DNA of 64,000 nucleotides from Paramacrobiotus metropolitanus (lineage: Eukaryota; Tardigrada; Eutardigrada; Parachela; Macrobiotidae), in the NCBI RefSeq assembly GCF_019649055.1, contig NW_026570238.1, forward strand, positions 434,001 to 498,000, in the 5' to 3' direction. Made by a program: the position numbers and the translations under genes. Below the pieces are notes generated by a model. That model was not told the DNA's origin, did not search any database, and saw only the letters and a list, made by a program, of their open reading frames with translations. How positions within the stretch are numbered: position 1 is the stretch's first letter; each line of letters begins with the position of its first letter. Below are positions 11,618-25,146 of this stretch, piece after piece.

Positions 11618-14336
11618 TCACAGGAAGAACTCGGAGCGACACCCCGATGACGATCTGGACACACATAACTGCAAGGGCGGTGACGGCGGGGCCAGATATG
11701 TCCGCGCATCTATTATCGGGTGTCCGGCGTAAGGAGAACGCGGAATTCGATTGGGGGTATGATGTTTGCGGTTACGGTTGCCGGCGGTGTAGCACTTCCA
11801 CGCCTTAGCGTAACTTTGCTTGAAATGCCGGCTGAGGACAGAGTACAGAATGGGATTTATCGCGGAATTGGCATAACACAAACACTGCAGAAACAATGCC
11901 GTGTAGATGATTTGCTGTTGGATGTTGGCTTCCCGTGTGGCATTAAGTTGACAACTTTCAAACTCGTCCACCGTGATGGGTGTGTCGTCAATTAGGAAAG
12001 TAATGTGGATCTGATAAGCCCTGGAATTAAATATGGCCGTCAGTTGTGAGATAATAATTACTACCATAATTATGCAATGCAATACGGTAGTTCAGGTTAT
12101 CATAGTTTTCGTTGGCGGCAGTACACGCCTAAATCGCTCTAGGCTTTGTTTGACGCAGCAAGATGAGTTGATCATTCTACGTTCGATCCACTGAATATTT
12201 TGCATTAAACCTTATAACATGCATACCTTATAACAGGATATTCTAAATTTCTCCTACACTGGTTTTGACAGGTAAGGTTTCTTATTAAATTCATTTTGGA
12301 ATATAAATTTTGTCATCATGATAATAAAAATATTACCAGTAAGGTGTCCAGCAAATCAGAAAGGCCAACATCAGGACCAGTATAACAGCTGACACTCGGC
12401 GAAATTTGAGCCGGCGTCGGTCGTCGGTACTCACTGAACCGCTTGGATGCTTGCGCAAACCAGCCGAATTGTCCTGTTTGATGTGCAATTTTTTTAGAAC
12501 CAGCCCGTAGAACAGGAACATGAAGATAACCGGCAAAGCAAATCCCAGAACAAAGCAGTATAATGCGAAAACTTTGGGTCCCTGAACTTCGTAAAAGTCC
12601 GGCCATACGATGTTGCAGTTGGTTTCCCCGCCGACATCATCGTCTTTAGAAATGGTTCCAGAATACAGAAAAACCGGACACACTACAAGACGACAAACGA
12701 AAACCTGTCCACACAATATTATGTCAATGCAATTTGCTGAGTTATGTCGCGATTACTTTATGTTTCTTTAAATTTATATTTATCCCGACAACATGCGGCA
12801 GGTATTGCTTACTCAATAATATTGCGAGAAACCAAACCAGGCAGCACGCTAATATTGCCTTTTTGGGGGTTCTTATCTTTCGACTAATTACCGGTTGGCT
12901 GAAAAATCAAACATTTTTAGCACAAGTATATTTAGATGTTACTGTTGCAAAATTCAGGCACCGAACTGCAACACATGACACGAAACTTTTCAGTTTTTCT
13001 TGAATTGTCACTTACCATACAGCAAAATACCTGTACGAATAAAGAAGCCAGTAATTACTCGCAGGGTTAGATTAGGGTTAGCGTAAAAGCTGGGTTTATG
13101 CTATTATTCCCGTTACTCCCGTACACTACGCGGAAATCACTTCATCTCTACGCTCATGATATTTGTTAGAACACAACAATAGAGCAGTTGGTTTTAATCT
13201 ACTGTATCTTGTAGTTATCTTCATTAAAGCAGTTGACTTTCTGACATGTAAAGGAAATAATTATGTGTTACTCTGCAGTGCTCGCTGTTCTAAAATGCAG
13301 TATAAGGAATATCAATATTGAGGCTGATTTCTAACAGTAAATTACCTGTCTGCCGACATCGTAACGAGTAGAAAACTGGACGCAAACTGATTGACCGTTG
13401 TCATTACGTAATACCTAAAATTTGACAACGCCTGTTAAATTCGGAGTAGAATTTGGGCAATTGTTACGACTTACAAGGCAAGATCCCATATTTATTAATT
13501 ATTTATAACATCTGTATATATGACTGCGCACGGTTTTTATATGTGGTCCGGCAACATTACTTTCGCTAATAAAAGAAATTTTCACAAGGCACACTATTCT
13601 GCTTCCTTATGGCTATAGTAAGATGTGGCGGCCATTTGCATAAATATAACGTTTGGATGATTTACTGAGCGTAATAAGCACGTATTTTACACATGCCACT
13701 GGATACATGAATATATGTCATGAAATCCGTACTTACTACGAATGCATTATAATTATTATGACGCACTACTGTACTTACACTTTGCAATATATATCACCAA
13801 ATATCCAGTTTTCTAACACAGCGGTCACTGTAAAAAAAGGATTGGCTGCAAGCTGCTGCTTAACATTGTCCTATGGAATATGTTTAATATGTGTACAATT
13901 GTATGTGTGGGTCAAACGATGATTGTCGAATCACAATTTTTCAGTGAATTGTTGCTCGAAAACGAAGAACCTTCACAATGAACAACTTTTCGTACCTATT
14001 AATAAAGGAACATTAACCAGGAATGCGATATCGGCTAATGACAAAGCCATAATGAAGATATTTGTGATTGTCCTCATGGATGAAAAACGGCATATCACAT
14101 AAAACTATAAAGACAAGAATATCACGGCACGGTTTTAAATTAAAACCCAAATCCTTCAGAAAATTCAAAACATCAAAAAAACACCAGTTTGAAATTACCA
14201 CCAAAATATTCCCACCGAGTCCTACTACAGAGATAATCGAATTGATAGCATTGATGAAATTAAACAAAGTAGATCCATCGCTTGTATTCCCAAACGTTGT
14301 ATTCAAGCATCCATTTTCTTTAGATATTTCTGACAT
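11618..14336 (-). CDS. Rhodopsin-family GPCR, allatostatin-C / somatostatin receptor type
   Basis: Seven-TM neuropeptide receptor split over at least six exons. The first visible exon (from 14336) has an extracellular N-terminus with N-linked sequons (NTT, NTS) and TM1 with the GN motif (GLGGNILV). About 14013-14066 is TM2 (NIFIMALSLADIAFL). About 13340-13410 is TM3 ending MSADR. About 12820-12885 is TM4 (KKAILACCLVWFLAILL), joining in phase to 12333-12694. That exon carries CPVFLYSGTISK, the CNIVWPD signature typical of AstC/somatostatin receptors, TM5, a basic third loop and TM6 with CWTPYW. From 12020 down is TM7 with NSAINPILY (NPxxY), then a cysteine-containing C-tail. The residues just after the DR of the DRY motif are not resolved: joining the two visible flanking exons loses the usual YLAVC, so a micro-exon or a lesion is possible. 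Probably acts through Gi/o in neuroendocrine signalling (family knowledge). Confidence 0.85.
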
Positions 14337-16397
14337 TTTTAAAAATTCAGATTGGAATAAAAATGCCTCTCATGACTGACTGAACCGGACAATATGACTA
14401 ATCCTCGCTTTCATGACCACGCTTAACCGCATACGCTTACGATCCTGCCATTTATTTATAAGCCCCAAGGAGCGTGATCCATGAAGCAACAGGAATCCGG
14501 ATCCGGAGTTTATAGGAAGCCGTTAGGTATAGATAAACAAGGCGTTTCGTGTTCCATTGCAGAAAATTAACGATTCCCCTGGGAAAGCACTGAAACAGAA
14601 AATTTGCCCTCCGAGTTGACATGCATGTGCAGCAAAGGTTACAAACGCACATGTCCAGATGCCTAATTCGTTTATGACTATTTAATTTGGTTTATTGATG
14701 GTGACCAATGCTTTCCGTAAATGTATCAGTCACATTACACTTAACGCTTTCAACTTTGCACCGCATTACGCCAGACATCATATCATACAAGATAAAATTT
14801 TAAACTGAACCAGATCCCACACTCCGGACATTTTTACTGTGAGGACTGGAGGTGTAAAACTGATACTTTACATCGGAACAGGGCTGCACAATCATAAAAT
14901 TAGTATGATTTTTTTGAAAGTCTTGCCAGATATTTGAAACACACTATTCGCTGTAAGTAACATCCCATCGCGGCACAGTAACCCGCGGCGGAAACTTGCA
15001 GGCGGCCTAATCGCAGAAAATTTTTAATCATGGTACAGAGATTTTTGGGAGACTAGGGTACTGTCCGGTGTGCATGCAGAATAATGTATAGGAGCTGCGG
15101 CCTATAATACCTAGGATACTTGTGTATATTACGGTGTTGATGATGATGCGGATGAATTTTTACTTGGTTTTATAACCGTACAACTGTATGCGCAGTCACT
15201 TATACCTACCAGTAGATCTCGCCAAAGACAACACGTTCCGGTTAGAGTCTAGTCTGAAATGCAAAAAAACATCTCCGTATTCTGTCGTCCCACCATTTTA
15301 GAAAGAACTTCCTATTAAGACAGCTCGCACGTACAACTTCATATCTTTATGAGTGACACAAAACTTACAAGAGACTTTATGAAAATCCCCTTGGGAACTT
15401 TAACAAGGCTTATCCAGATTGGTCCAAATGGAACCAATAATTTTAATGCATTTATCTGCATATCAAATGGAAAGCGTACATGCGATTTATTAATATTACG
15501 TAACATTTCAAACGCTACTCTACTGTTTGTATGTATATAAATTCGCAATTAGAATAACCCATATTGTGCGGCATTTTTTACTTCCTGCAACGACCATCGC
15601 TGAGCAGGGGCTACCCTTACAAGAAAAAAACTATAGTATACAACTTAATAACCAAAACTAGAACCAGTTATGGACTGTGCTTTATGCGAAAGGTTGAAAA
15701 AGTCCACAATAAACGCACTTTGCAATCTTGATATACAACTGCAGCTTGTTCTTTGTTTTAAATTAATTCAGGATGTATTTACATTTTAAAACGCGAAACA
15801 CGGCGTGCGCTGAATTAATCTTATCCAATTGCCAGTAATATAATTAATTCCCGTGTGTGCCAGATCGAAACGTCCTTCAGTATCAAATCTGAATTTTTAT
15901 TTATAAGTTCGCCTTGACCGTGTTTGGAGCTAGATTAAGTGCCTGTTAAATCATCTCGGTAACCGTCTACGCAACGGTCTGCACGGTTTTGATTATTAAT
16001 GTGCAAACTTTTACACTGTTACCAGTTCCTATGTATAAATAAATATAGATCATCATGGCTTTCGTAGTCCTCGCAACTATTAGAGCAGTGAAAATAACTA
16101 GATTAAACACCACCTGCTGGCTGTACTGTACAACGGTGTGAATGAGTAACAAGAACAAAATAAATAAATCACTATGTAAATCCAGTGTCAGGGAAAGACG
16201 CGATTACTGACGGTTTTACCGGTTTGAGGATATCACACTTACTTAAAACAGTTACGATCAAACTTTGCGCCTTTTATTTTGCAACTGCTGTAATTTGAAG
16301 CCGAAGTCTATCGATTTCAAAAGTTTTGGTAGATATCTACCACTAGGATATACATAATCATATTATACGGTCTGCAGGCTTATACGTACTTTCAGTA
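14337..16397. other. Intergenic, no gene seen
   Basis: About 2 kb without a supportable exon chain. A 15339-15548 stretch is open on both strands, but neither translation resembles a protein and I treat it as chance. Promoter regions of the divergent GPCR and ZP genes are expected here; no clear element is visible. Confidence 0.45.
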
Positions 16398-19300
16398 ATG
16401 GCGAGAGGAATTATTTCTGGAATGTGCTGGCACAACGTTATCGGAAATTCCTTAACCTATGTTTTGCTGGCTTTAATTTTTAATATATCGCATGCAGCAA
16501 AACTTTCCAATAGTAAATTATGTGAGTACCGCACGGTTTTGACCTTTGATTGTATAACATTTAGCTGCGTACCATTTTTTACAGTGCATAGATATTAATA
16601 TATATGAGTATTTGTGTAATAAGTAACAATCCGTGCACGGCTTCTTCTGGATATTTGGCATTTATAAGTGTTCAACATGAACAAATTATACATAGTATTA
16701 CTCGCTTTAGTCGCTTACAGTGCTTAACATTATTAACGTTAGTTAACTCTTTGTTCGTAGTGCCAACGGATGGAACAATGTGCGGACAAACGAAAATGGG
16801 GTTCAAATTTTCTAAATCAGAACTGATAGATAGATTTAAAGCTTTGTCCGATAACACTAAAGATCCCGTGGAAGTCGTACAGATTTATGTGACCGGTCAA
16901 AAACTGGATGCCATCTGTTTGTACGATCCGGTAATGGTGGAAGAGCGAAAGTCAATAAACGCGGCCATTACGGAATTTGAAGACGGAGAACGCGGCATTA
17001 ATATCTCTGCCAGTCCGGAAGTGATCAGCTTAGGAAGCTGGTTGCCGTATTTCGTTCGAGATAAAGCTGAAGCGTGTGTCACTTCCGTTAAAGCGGTAAC
17101 TATGTACAGTACGTATTTGAGCAAAAATTAAAATTTTTCCGAAAGGCAGCGCTACTGTAGTAATGGAACCAATAATCTATTTATAGCCATAAAAACTAAA
17201 ACAAATGGTGAAACTTTTACGCAGATTTAATTTTGCACTTAATTATATATCAGGTAAATTAAGAAAATTGCCAAAATCAGAAAATAGTGACTTCGATTTT
17301 TTGAAAAAAGAATTCGAACTAGTGCTATTAACTAGTTTGTACGTACAAACATGAGACTGAATAATAGTTAAAAGTGTTTTATAGGAAACAGAATTATTGC
17401 TCATGTTTTGTTTGGCAAAGACGTACCGGCATTCTGTTAAACAGATCAGTCAAAGTGGAATTGTAATCAAATTAACACGTAAATTCTTTTTGTAGGATAC
17501 GATGGTATATTTTCAATCAGAAATCAACATTGAGGTGATTGCGCCACTGTCTCAAGCCGGAGCAAAACTTCGTCTGAATCTGCACTGCGAAATGCCGGGA
17601 CCACAAACAATAAAAACTGATTTAAAAGTGTAAGCGGAAAAGTACAGTAAATAAAGGAACTGCTGTTGCTGTTAATCGAGATTTGGTATAGAATTACGTA
17701 TAACTGTAAAATCAAAACTTACCAGAGTTTTACTTTTCTGTATTAAATAAATCGTTTGCTATAAACATTCACAAACTATGATAGGCACCGAGTAGATCAT
17801 ATTGGATCAGCCGTTGGAGAAATCCCTTTTTCCGAACTGATCCAAATGAAGTTTGTAAATCCTTCCGATCCAACGATGGCGCTGACCGAAGTCTCACTCG
17901 ACGAGCCAGTAAGGCTGGTTTTGTGGAAAGTGCGCCAGGAAGATCGATCTACGCTGAGAACATCAGGTAACATTACTTTGGAAATGTACTTATGTAGAAA
18001 AATAAAGTTGTGCGAAGCCCACGTACATCATGGACGACGCATGTAAGTGAACTGTAAAATTGTAATTTGCAGTAATTCCAATGCATTGTGAATTACAAGG
18101 CGATCATGACAAAGCGGTGAGAGTGACCTTTGTTCAAAACAGGTACGTGGTGTATTGTTTCCATACCTCTGCAGCGATGCACGAGGTTAGTTATACGTCT
18201 GAATTTAATGGAGCATCTTTCTCAGATTAAAATCAGGTTACAACTAAATTAAATGTAAAACCGTGAACTAGTAACAAAGAGTGAAATATTATGAGCGAGT
18301 TTCTTAGGAATAAGAAGATCACTTCTTTAGTATATGCATGGCATTGACTATGTTGTTAGCATATGAATGATTAATTCACAAAGTTTGCACAGCTATTCTA
18401 ATCAAAATTGTTTTTTGACATTTGGTACGTGTACTACGAGTATCAAACTTAACCAGCAAGTTCAGTATCAGAATTATCCATCATTCATTGGTAAGTGAAT
18501 TAAAAACTAGCATGAAACTTTGAATAACACAGAAATTTCGAATGTCCTATCATCAACACAAAAATTAGTTGGCTCTTAACTATTGTAGCTGTCAAGTGAA
18601 GACACCGGCTGAAATTATTACGAATGTAATGACCAAAAAGACCGATGTTGACGGGATGGAATTTCGGGAAGTCTTCTGGACCGATTTTAAAGCCTTTCGC
18701 TTTGATGGCAGTACAGGCTTGGTGGCCAGTTGTACGATTCGCGTGTGTTCCAAAACCCATCTTGCTGATTGTCAGAACCGAATGGGACATAATGGACTGG
18801 TACGTCCTAGCAGTCTTATAATTTCTTACTGCATCGGCTTAATTAACGAAATATCAAGTTTCTGTATACATCGGAACTTCATGTACATGTGCAATAATGG
18901 CGCGGTTTCGCAAAAACGATATAAATTAATTTTTTCAACAACAAAGTAATTTATATGTGCACGATGGCAGCTGCAGCTAACACATTTAACATGTTAAATA
19001 ATTATTATTGTTATCTGTAATTTATAGCCATGTTTTGACGAAGGAAGCATCCAGGAAATGAGCGAATACCCGTCCATAACCGGCGAAAGTGCCGATTTAC
19101 CTGCAGTCGAAGGTCGTGCCATCGAGCAGCCGAACCCAGAATTAGAGCTCTTCCGTTTGGCCTATCCAAGAAAAATTATTCCAGCGCCACCGCAGCGGTC
19201 TCGACGGAGCGCTTTTGGAGGCGAAAGTGGGGAATACGTTACCATTAAGCAACGCTTAAATGTTGTACCTCATACGTCGGTGGCTTCTCAAACGCAATCC

Positions 19301-20124
19301 AAAGCCCTGGAAATATCAGGTTGGACTATCGCATTTACAGTCTGTTCCTCATGAAATGATCAAGAGCAAATAGAACATTCAACGTTTATAAACTGTTAAT
19401 TTTGCGCCTTACTGATTGTTAATGTTGTATACCCGTTCGGCTACGCAAAACAAGAAGGGGTTAATAAAATTATCCTGTAATTATTCTGTCAATCCAAAAT
19501 AACTAATCCTTTTTCTAAGCAAAATTCATCCGTATAATATCCCATAGGCTGGCATATCCGCCATTTTGAAATTATACTAGTTAATAAATAGCATAACCAC
19601 ATTATACATACGAATATTTATTATTAAACGACAAACTAATGATGAGTGTGCTGTGCCTACCTACAGCAGTTTATACACATCTAGTTTATTATGACTGTTA
19701 GGCAACCTTTTGAATTTTTTGTATTTTTACTCTTTGTGTTAGGTTTTGTATTATTATTTGTACTGCATTATATTTTTACACTGATTGCAACATATCAGCA
19801 ATATGAAATTTCACAGTTAGTCACAGTTATCTGTTTGCAGAAGCTAACCTGTTACATCAACCCACGGGAACGGCCTTCCTGCACAGCGATTCAGCAATCA
19901 GAAAGCCGGACTACATGTGTTTTCAGAGTTTCGTCATTTACACCGTAGCTGGCATTACCAGCTGGATTTTCATTTTTGTATGCATTGTGATTATAGCTTT
20001 AATACGGTATATAAGAAAACAGAGAAAATCGGATACGTTCTCTGATAAGGAATGCCAAAGGTCCGTCTCGTCCATTGATACGGCGGTCTCTTTTGCAGAC
20101 CGGCAGCCCATTCGATTTCGGTAG
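16398..20124 (+). CDS. Zona-pellucida (ZP) domain transmembrane protein
   Basis: Secreted or apical matrix protein of the ZP class (cuticlin/dumpy-like in arthropods and nematodes). Eight exons join to 544 codons (543 aa): 16398-16521, 16761-17095, 17496-17629, 17785-17966, 18073-18142, 18589-18799, 19028-19319, 19841-20124. Domains in order: a hydrophobic leader (YVLLALIFNISHAA); a cysteine-spaced ZP-N half beginning TMCGQTKMGF; a ZP-C half with the diagnostic FWTDFKAFRFDGS then CTIRVC and further paired cysteines; a basic RSRRS furin-type site at 19196-19210; one TM helix (about 19925-20010) ahead of a basic cytoplasmic tail. This order of leader, ZP, furin site and TM is the standard layout for ZP proteins that are shed and polymerise. 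The exact orthologue is not recognised. Confidence 0.85.
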
Positions 20125-20161
20125 AACTTTTAACTTTACTGCTTACACATAATTATTCGTT

Positions 20162-20497
20162 ATGGCAGTTGCGTTATTCCTTGTTTTAGTTTGTTATTTG
20201 TATTACTGTAACTTAAGACATTATTCTCATGACAGAACCGAAGTCAGTATAAATGCTTCATCAATTCAAATAAGCACGGTACATAACAGGAATACTGATA
20301 ACTCTATAGGATCTGGGGAAAAAAAGGTCAAAATTAACAAAGTGCGCATTAGAAGACAAAAACGACAAAGATCCGCTGCAGTGACCACGAACGTGAAGCT
20401 CTGTGTGCCGGTGTTTGGTCCTTCTGGTTCACGCTCTTGGGCGAGCAATCATTTCGAAATTTTGAGGACCAAGAACTGCAATTACGTACTAGTATAG
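20162..20497 (+). CDS. Small hypothetical ORF with N-terminal hydrophobic segment
   Basis: A 111-codon ATG ORF immediately after the ZP gene. It starts with a hydrophobic stretch ([12 protein letters not shown]) and continues with a basic region ([11 protein letters not shown]). It overlaps the 3' end of the P450 gene on the other strand by a few bases. No family is recognised, and it could be an unspliced 3' UTR reading frame of the ZP gene. Confidence 0.2.
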   Translation: MAVALFLVLVCYLYYCNLRHYSHDRTEVSINASSIQISTVHNRNTDNSIGSGEKKVKINKVRIRRQKRQRSAAVTTNVKLCVPVFGPSGSRSWASNHFEILRTKNCNYVLV

Positions 20498-23400
20498 CGG
20501 AGGTATAGCATGGCTGTTGTTGTTAAGAAATAATGTGCGAGCTCGCACCAATGAAAAATAAAAAGGCTGTTGCCATTTAGCAAACACTAGCAGTAAAGTA
20601 CAAAAATCGATCAGAAAATTTTTCGTACTTGATGCAATCACGGGCTCCATTGAAGGTGGGTTTTCTGGATCGGGCAACAAAGTGAAGTTCTGGACTATTG
20701 CGGCAAAAAACACGAACACCTCCATTCGTGCTAATGGTTCGCCTAGGCAGGCACGCTTGCCTATGCACAAAAGAAATTTGATAATTATTGGCTTAATCAA
20801 TTTCTTTAGTCTTAACCTTAAGTCAGCCAGAATCAACTAATGATTAGATACAATTTTCAGGACATCTTTGGGCGACCTACAAGTACACCACATAATCATG
20901 CGGCTTATAGTTTAATTAACTGATAAACTCCATTGTCTGCGGCGAATAAACGCTATAAAGTGCAAGAAACAGCAGCGATCACGAAGAATGCTGCTCTACG
21001 CACCAACGGAAAACGGTTGGACTTCGTCAACCAAACTTTGGATAATTCTTTCATCGTTATCCAGGAACCGTTCCGGCATAAATTCTTCAGGCTGTTTCCA
21101 TTTTTGAGGATTGGAAAAACAATGTGTTAAAATTGGCCAGACCTCGGTATCTGTGAACAGGAATTTATATACTGCATGGTAGAAAAAATTAACTCACCAA
21201 ATGAAATCGTTATTTCGAAATCAGATTATTGTGGGTGTTCATTGACAAAGATGTCGATCGTTTATGCTTATGCCTTTTCACACAGAATTGAGTCATAAAG
21301 TTTTCCGCTAAATCTTCTGCTAGGCACATAGACTCAGTGAGTAGTCAGTTAGATTTTGCACTTAACGTTAACATCTATCATAAAAGATTTCAGTAGGGCA
21401 GCATTTTCGTAGTCAAAGGGTTTTTAAAAATAACCAGTAAAAACCTTTTCACTGACCAGCAAGATACAAAGCTACAGTATAAGCTAAAACCTACTGCACC
21501 GATTGCTGCTGCTCACAGTAGGTATTTTATCTGCTGTGCTGAACACAACAGTCAACATGCTGGGTGATCTTGTACAATACACGTACTCATTGTTAGATGC
21601 CTATATAGCTATACAGGTGTTACAAATAAGTTTTATTAAAATTCGTAAACTTACCTTTGGGAATGCAGTAGCCATCCACCTGAACGTCTTCCAAAGCGCG
21701 ATGGGGAACGCCAAAAGGAATAAAGCTGGTAAATCTAAAGATCTCGGTAATGACTGCGTCTGTATATGGGCACTTGGGTTTGTCCGTGTAATTTGGAAAC
21801 CGTTGCCCTATTGTTTTGTCAATTTCCGCCTGCACTTTACGCTGTACGTGAGGAAACTTGATCATGCAGATGATTGACCATTTCAGGAATGTCGTGGTTG
21901 TTTCAAAACCCGCTGTAAACCAAAGACATTTTGCGAAACTAAGCAATACAAACGTACCGAGCCAAGTTGTACATTTGGGATAGGGCCGGGATGCACTACT
22001 GAAAGCGAATTAATTTACACGAACACGTACCAATGTAAAGGTCACCCAGGTTTCGTACCAATTGCTCATCAGTAAAGGAAGCGCTACCACTAGCTTGCTT
22101 TGAATAAAATGCATCGATGTAATCGCGAATGTGGTTATTGTCAAAGGACTTTTTGTGGTCCAGTGCCAAATCTTTCAGTACTCCCAGTGCCTCTTTTACC
22201 TGCAATAGTATAATACGGATAGGAATCCGGATAGGCATATTCAAATAATAGCGCCATCTCACTTATCTCCTAATTCCAATAAAGTGTAACTTGCATATTT
22301 ACCCGGTCATTTACTCCTTGAAATCGCTTGGTAAAAGGAGGGATATGACGCAACCATGGGTAAACTTCAATGGCTGCCACACCAAAAACTTCGGCCAGAT
22401 TTTTATTGATATGTTCAACGAACATCTTGAAACGATTATCATTCTCTTCGAATGTATCACCGAACAACATAAATGCGATGACGTTGGAAACTGAAACAAC
22501 AAAAAGTGGGACCTCGCCGTATTGATAAAAGAAATCTAGGATTAGGCTTTTAATATCGAGTCAGTATTAAATTAGTCGATCCGAAGGATATTTTGGATCC
22601 GGATACTACAGTCCAAATGATCGCTGCACCAAATTTCTTTTGCTACCAATTTAATTCATAATGGGAACTGTTCCCGTACAATATTTTTCCGTACATATGT
22701 ATGTTAGTGCTTGGTATTGCGCGAATATTAGCTTTAAAACGAGAGATTTCGAAAACAACAATTAAATTAAAACTACTATAATAATGTTTAGGAATAAAAC
22801 TTGCACGTACAATTTTACATACCGGCATTTGCTAATGGGAATCGAGGGTTAAACGGTTGCCCAGATTGGTCTTTGAATGTCTGCAGAAGTGCAGCGGCTT
22901 CTTTTTGGATGCAGTCCTCTCCAGCTTGCTTACCGAATCCTGTTCATAAATGGTGCTTAACCGACAGATGTACCGTTATTATACAATTTATTAAGTCATA
23001 ATGACAATATCGCAGTAAAAGTTTGCCGTATTACCGTAGTTTGTATAACTATGTAACCTAAAAATACATAAAATTAATAGATCGAGCTGAAACTGTTATA
23101 CCAACCAAAGTCTCTTAGGGCAGTAAGCGAAAAGCGTCGTTGTTCTTTCCAGAGTTCTCCATCACTGAGCACAATTCCTGTAGTAAAAGTATAGATAACT
23201 GGTAATGCCTCGGACAAGTCTTTTTCTTTGCAGCACCATTTGAGCATCATCTTACGGTGTGCATTAAGTATTAGAACACAACTATTACGTATCATACGGA
23301 TGCTAAGGGAGAAAAACGGGAGAAAAACGCTCTTAAAAAAACTTAACGAGGCTACGGGAGAAAAACGCTCTTTTGAGTTTTTACTCCAGCGCCTTAGCAT

Positions 23401-24168
23401 TGAAATACAGAGGGGAAATGCTTTGTCTGTTACGTCGACCGTCCCACGTTCGGATGGTCTTAATGCTGTTTACTTTGTTTTGTAATGTTTGCGAATGTGA
23501 TGTTTAAAATTCTAGCTAATAAACAACTCAATAAAATCTGCGTATCATACTACTAGCGGGTAGTAGTATTGCAAATGTACGTCGTATAGACAAAAAATGC
23601 AGAATTAAGCTAACATGTTTATCCTTATGGTTATTTTGCTGTTTCGTATTTAAACGCCAAGTATTTGCTGCTCATGTTTTCTGTTCTACAAATACCATGT
23701 ACGATGTCAATATCCAATAAAGGAAGAAGGCCTTTCTGGCTGCGGCCACTGAGTCTGTCATCTTTTAGCAGCTTGCGAATCAGCTCCATGTCGTTAACGG
23801 CCAGACAGAATCGGTCACCAAGAAAAAATGTGACCATCGAGCCGTATTGTTTCGCCCATTTCCGAAACGTTTTGTCTGGACGCTTAGGGTCAATGGCGAT
23901 GGTACCCAAGATTGGGAATGCTGGTGGACCAGGAGGAACGGTTCCTGCAATGTCATCAACGACAAAGTCGTTACACTGACCAATTGAGTGCGGTCATTGT
24001 CCAGCAATGTGAGTCACCAGGTATTTATTAAAACACATCTTACAGTTAACAGTAAGCCTAAGCACAATACCCACCATTAAAACGGTCCCACATACGCCGA
24101 AAATAGTTTCTGCTTTGGAAGCAAAAAAGTAGCACAATTAGGATCAATAATAATACTACGACGCTCAT
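20489..24168 (-). CDS. Cytochrome P450, CYP2-clan-like
   Basis: Membrane-anchored haem monooxygenase of the ER. The N-terminal exon starts at 24168 with a hydrophobic anchor ([15 protein letters not shown]). The next exon carries the proline-rich hinge [11 protein letters not shown], then [15 protein letters not shown]. About 23085-23190 has the C-helix WKEQRRFSL and LRDFG. About 22830-22940, 22310-22490 and 22030-22200 supply the F-G region and linker. 21650-21930 carries the I-helix (AGFETTTTF) and the K-helix ExxR in ITEIFRF. About 20990-21150 has the PERF region ([10 protein letters not shown]). The haem loop is split by an intron: PFSVG joins [14 protein letters not shown] near 20747, keeping the axial Cys. 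All landmarks of an active P450 are present. The CYP2-type hinge and haem loop suggest CYP2 clan; subfamily is not assigned. The last exon runs open to 20489, so the exact C-terminus is uncertain. Confidence 0.88.
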
Positions 24169-25146
24169 TTCGATGGCTTTCTCAAACTAGCTGCTGAAAT
24201 CGGAAGTCGTGGTCGTAAGTATAATATAGAGGTTGAGTATACCGTCGATGCCGGTAACCAGTAATAATGGAAACGACAGCCTTAGTAGTTAAGGCCGGTC
24301 ACAATATTATTATTATTATTATTGATCAGGGCAGCGCCGAAATAATAGCAAATCTGAACCACTGGTACAGTACTTCTAGTCCACCTTAAAACTGTGATAT
24401 TGTAGTTCGCTAAATTAGCTGCAGTACTGAATCAAAGCCTTGAGCAACTAGAAGTTACGTACTTTGTAACATACTGCACTGGCAGTAATACCAGTACCCT
24501 GATTTGTTTGCTTGCATTATAAGTTGGAACCCTGGCGAGGAAAAGGACCATCAATCGTGTTCGAGACCGCCCCTCGAAGGTTATGTAACACAAGGTCAAA
24601 AATGATAACGCCAGCAAAATTATCAGCATTCTATGCACACTGCGTAAAAACTAACCAGTAAAAGACTAAAATGCTGTACCTGTTGTCAGCAGGCTGCTGT
24701 TAATGTACCGCTTAAAAGTAAGTAAGAGACGTGCATAGTCATACGTACCGGAAGTTCACAGCACGTATCATAGGACCTGTCTGTCGTACTCAGGTATAAT
24801 AGAATGATCTTATGTGAGTAAGAACTCGTTTTAACAAGTTCAAAGAATCGGTTTCTTGCTAGTTGCCACTTTCGCTGTCTATATCTGCGTTTGTAACGGA
24901 GTCATTCAAGCAGAGCTTAAATGACTCCCTTCACCAGATTGAATAAAACAAGATTTCTGATCCCCGTCTTTACGATCATTATGATTAAGTATTAGAATGT
25001 CCGTTGGTGCAACCATTATTGAATAACGAACTTCCACCTTTGCGTATCTTGTTAAATTTTTATTTTGTTGGGAGTACTTTTATCGACCTTATTATATGTA
25101 CAGAGTACTTTATACATCGGTGTTCGTGTTCGTATTGCAATAACTA
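24169..25146. other. Intergenic with short ATT microsatellite
   Basis: No gene is seen. A short (ATT)n run lies at about 24307-24324. This interval separates the 5' end of the P450 gene from the PARG-like sequence. Confidence 0.5.

Noticed and set aside
15339-15548. Frames open on both strands at the same place
   Set aside because: Neither translation looks like a protein and there are no supporting splice sites or neighbours.
23280-23370. GGGAGAAAAACG repeats as a regulatory array
   Set aside because: Only two or three short copies inside a P450 intron; most likely a local slippage duplication.
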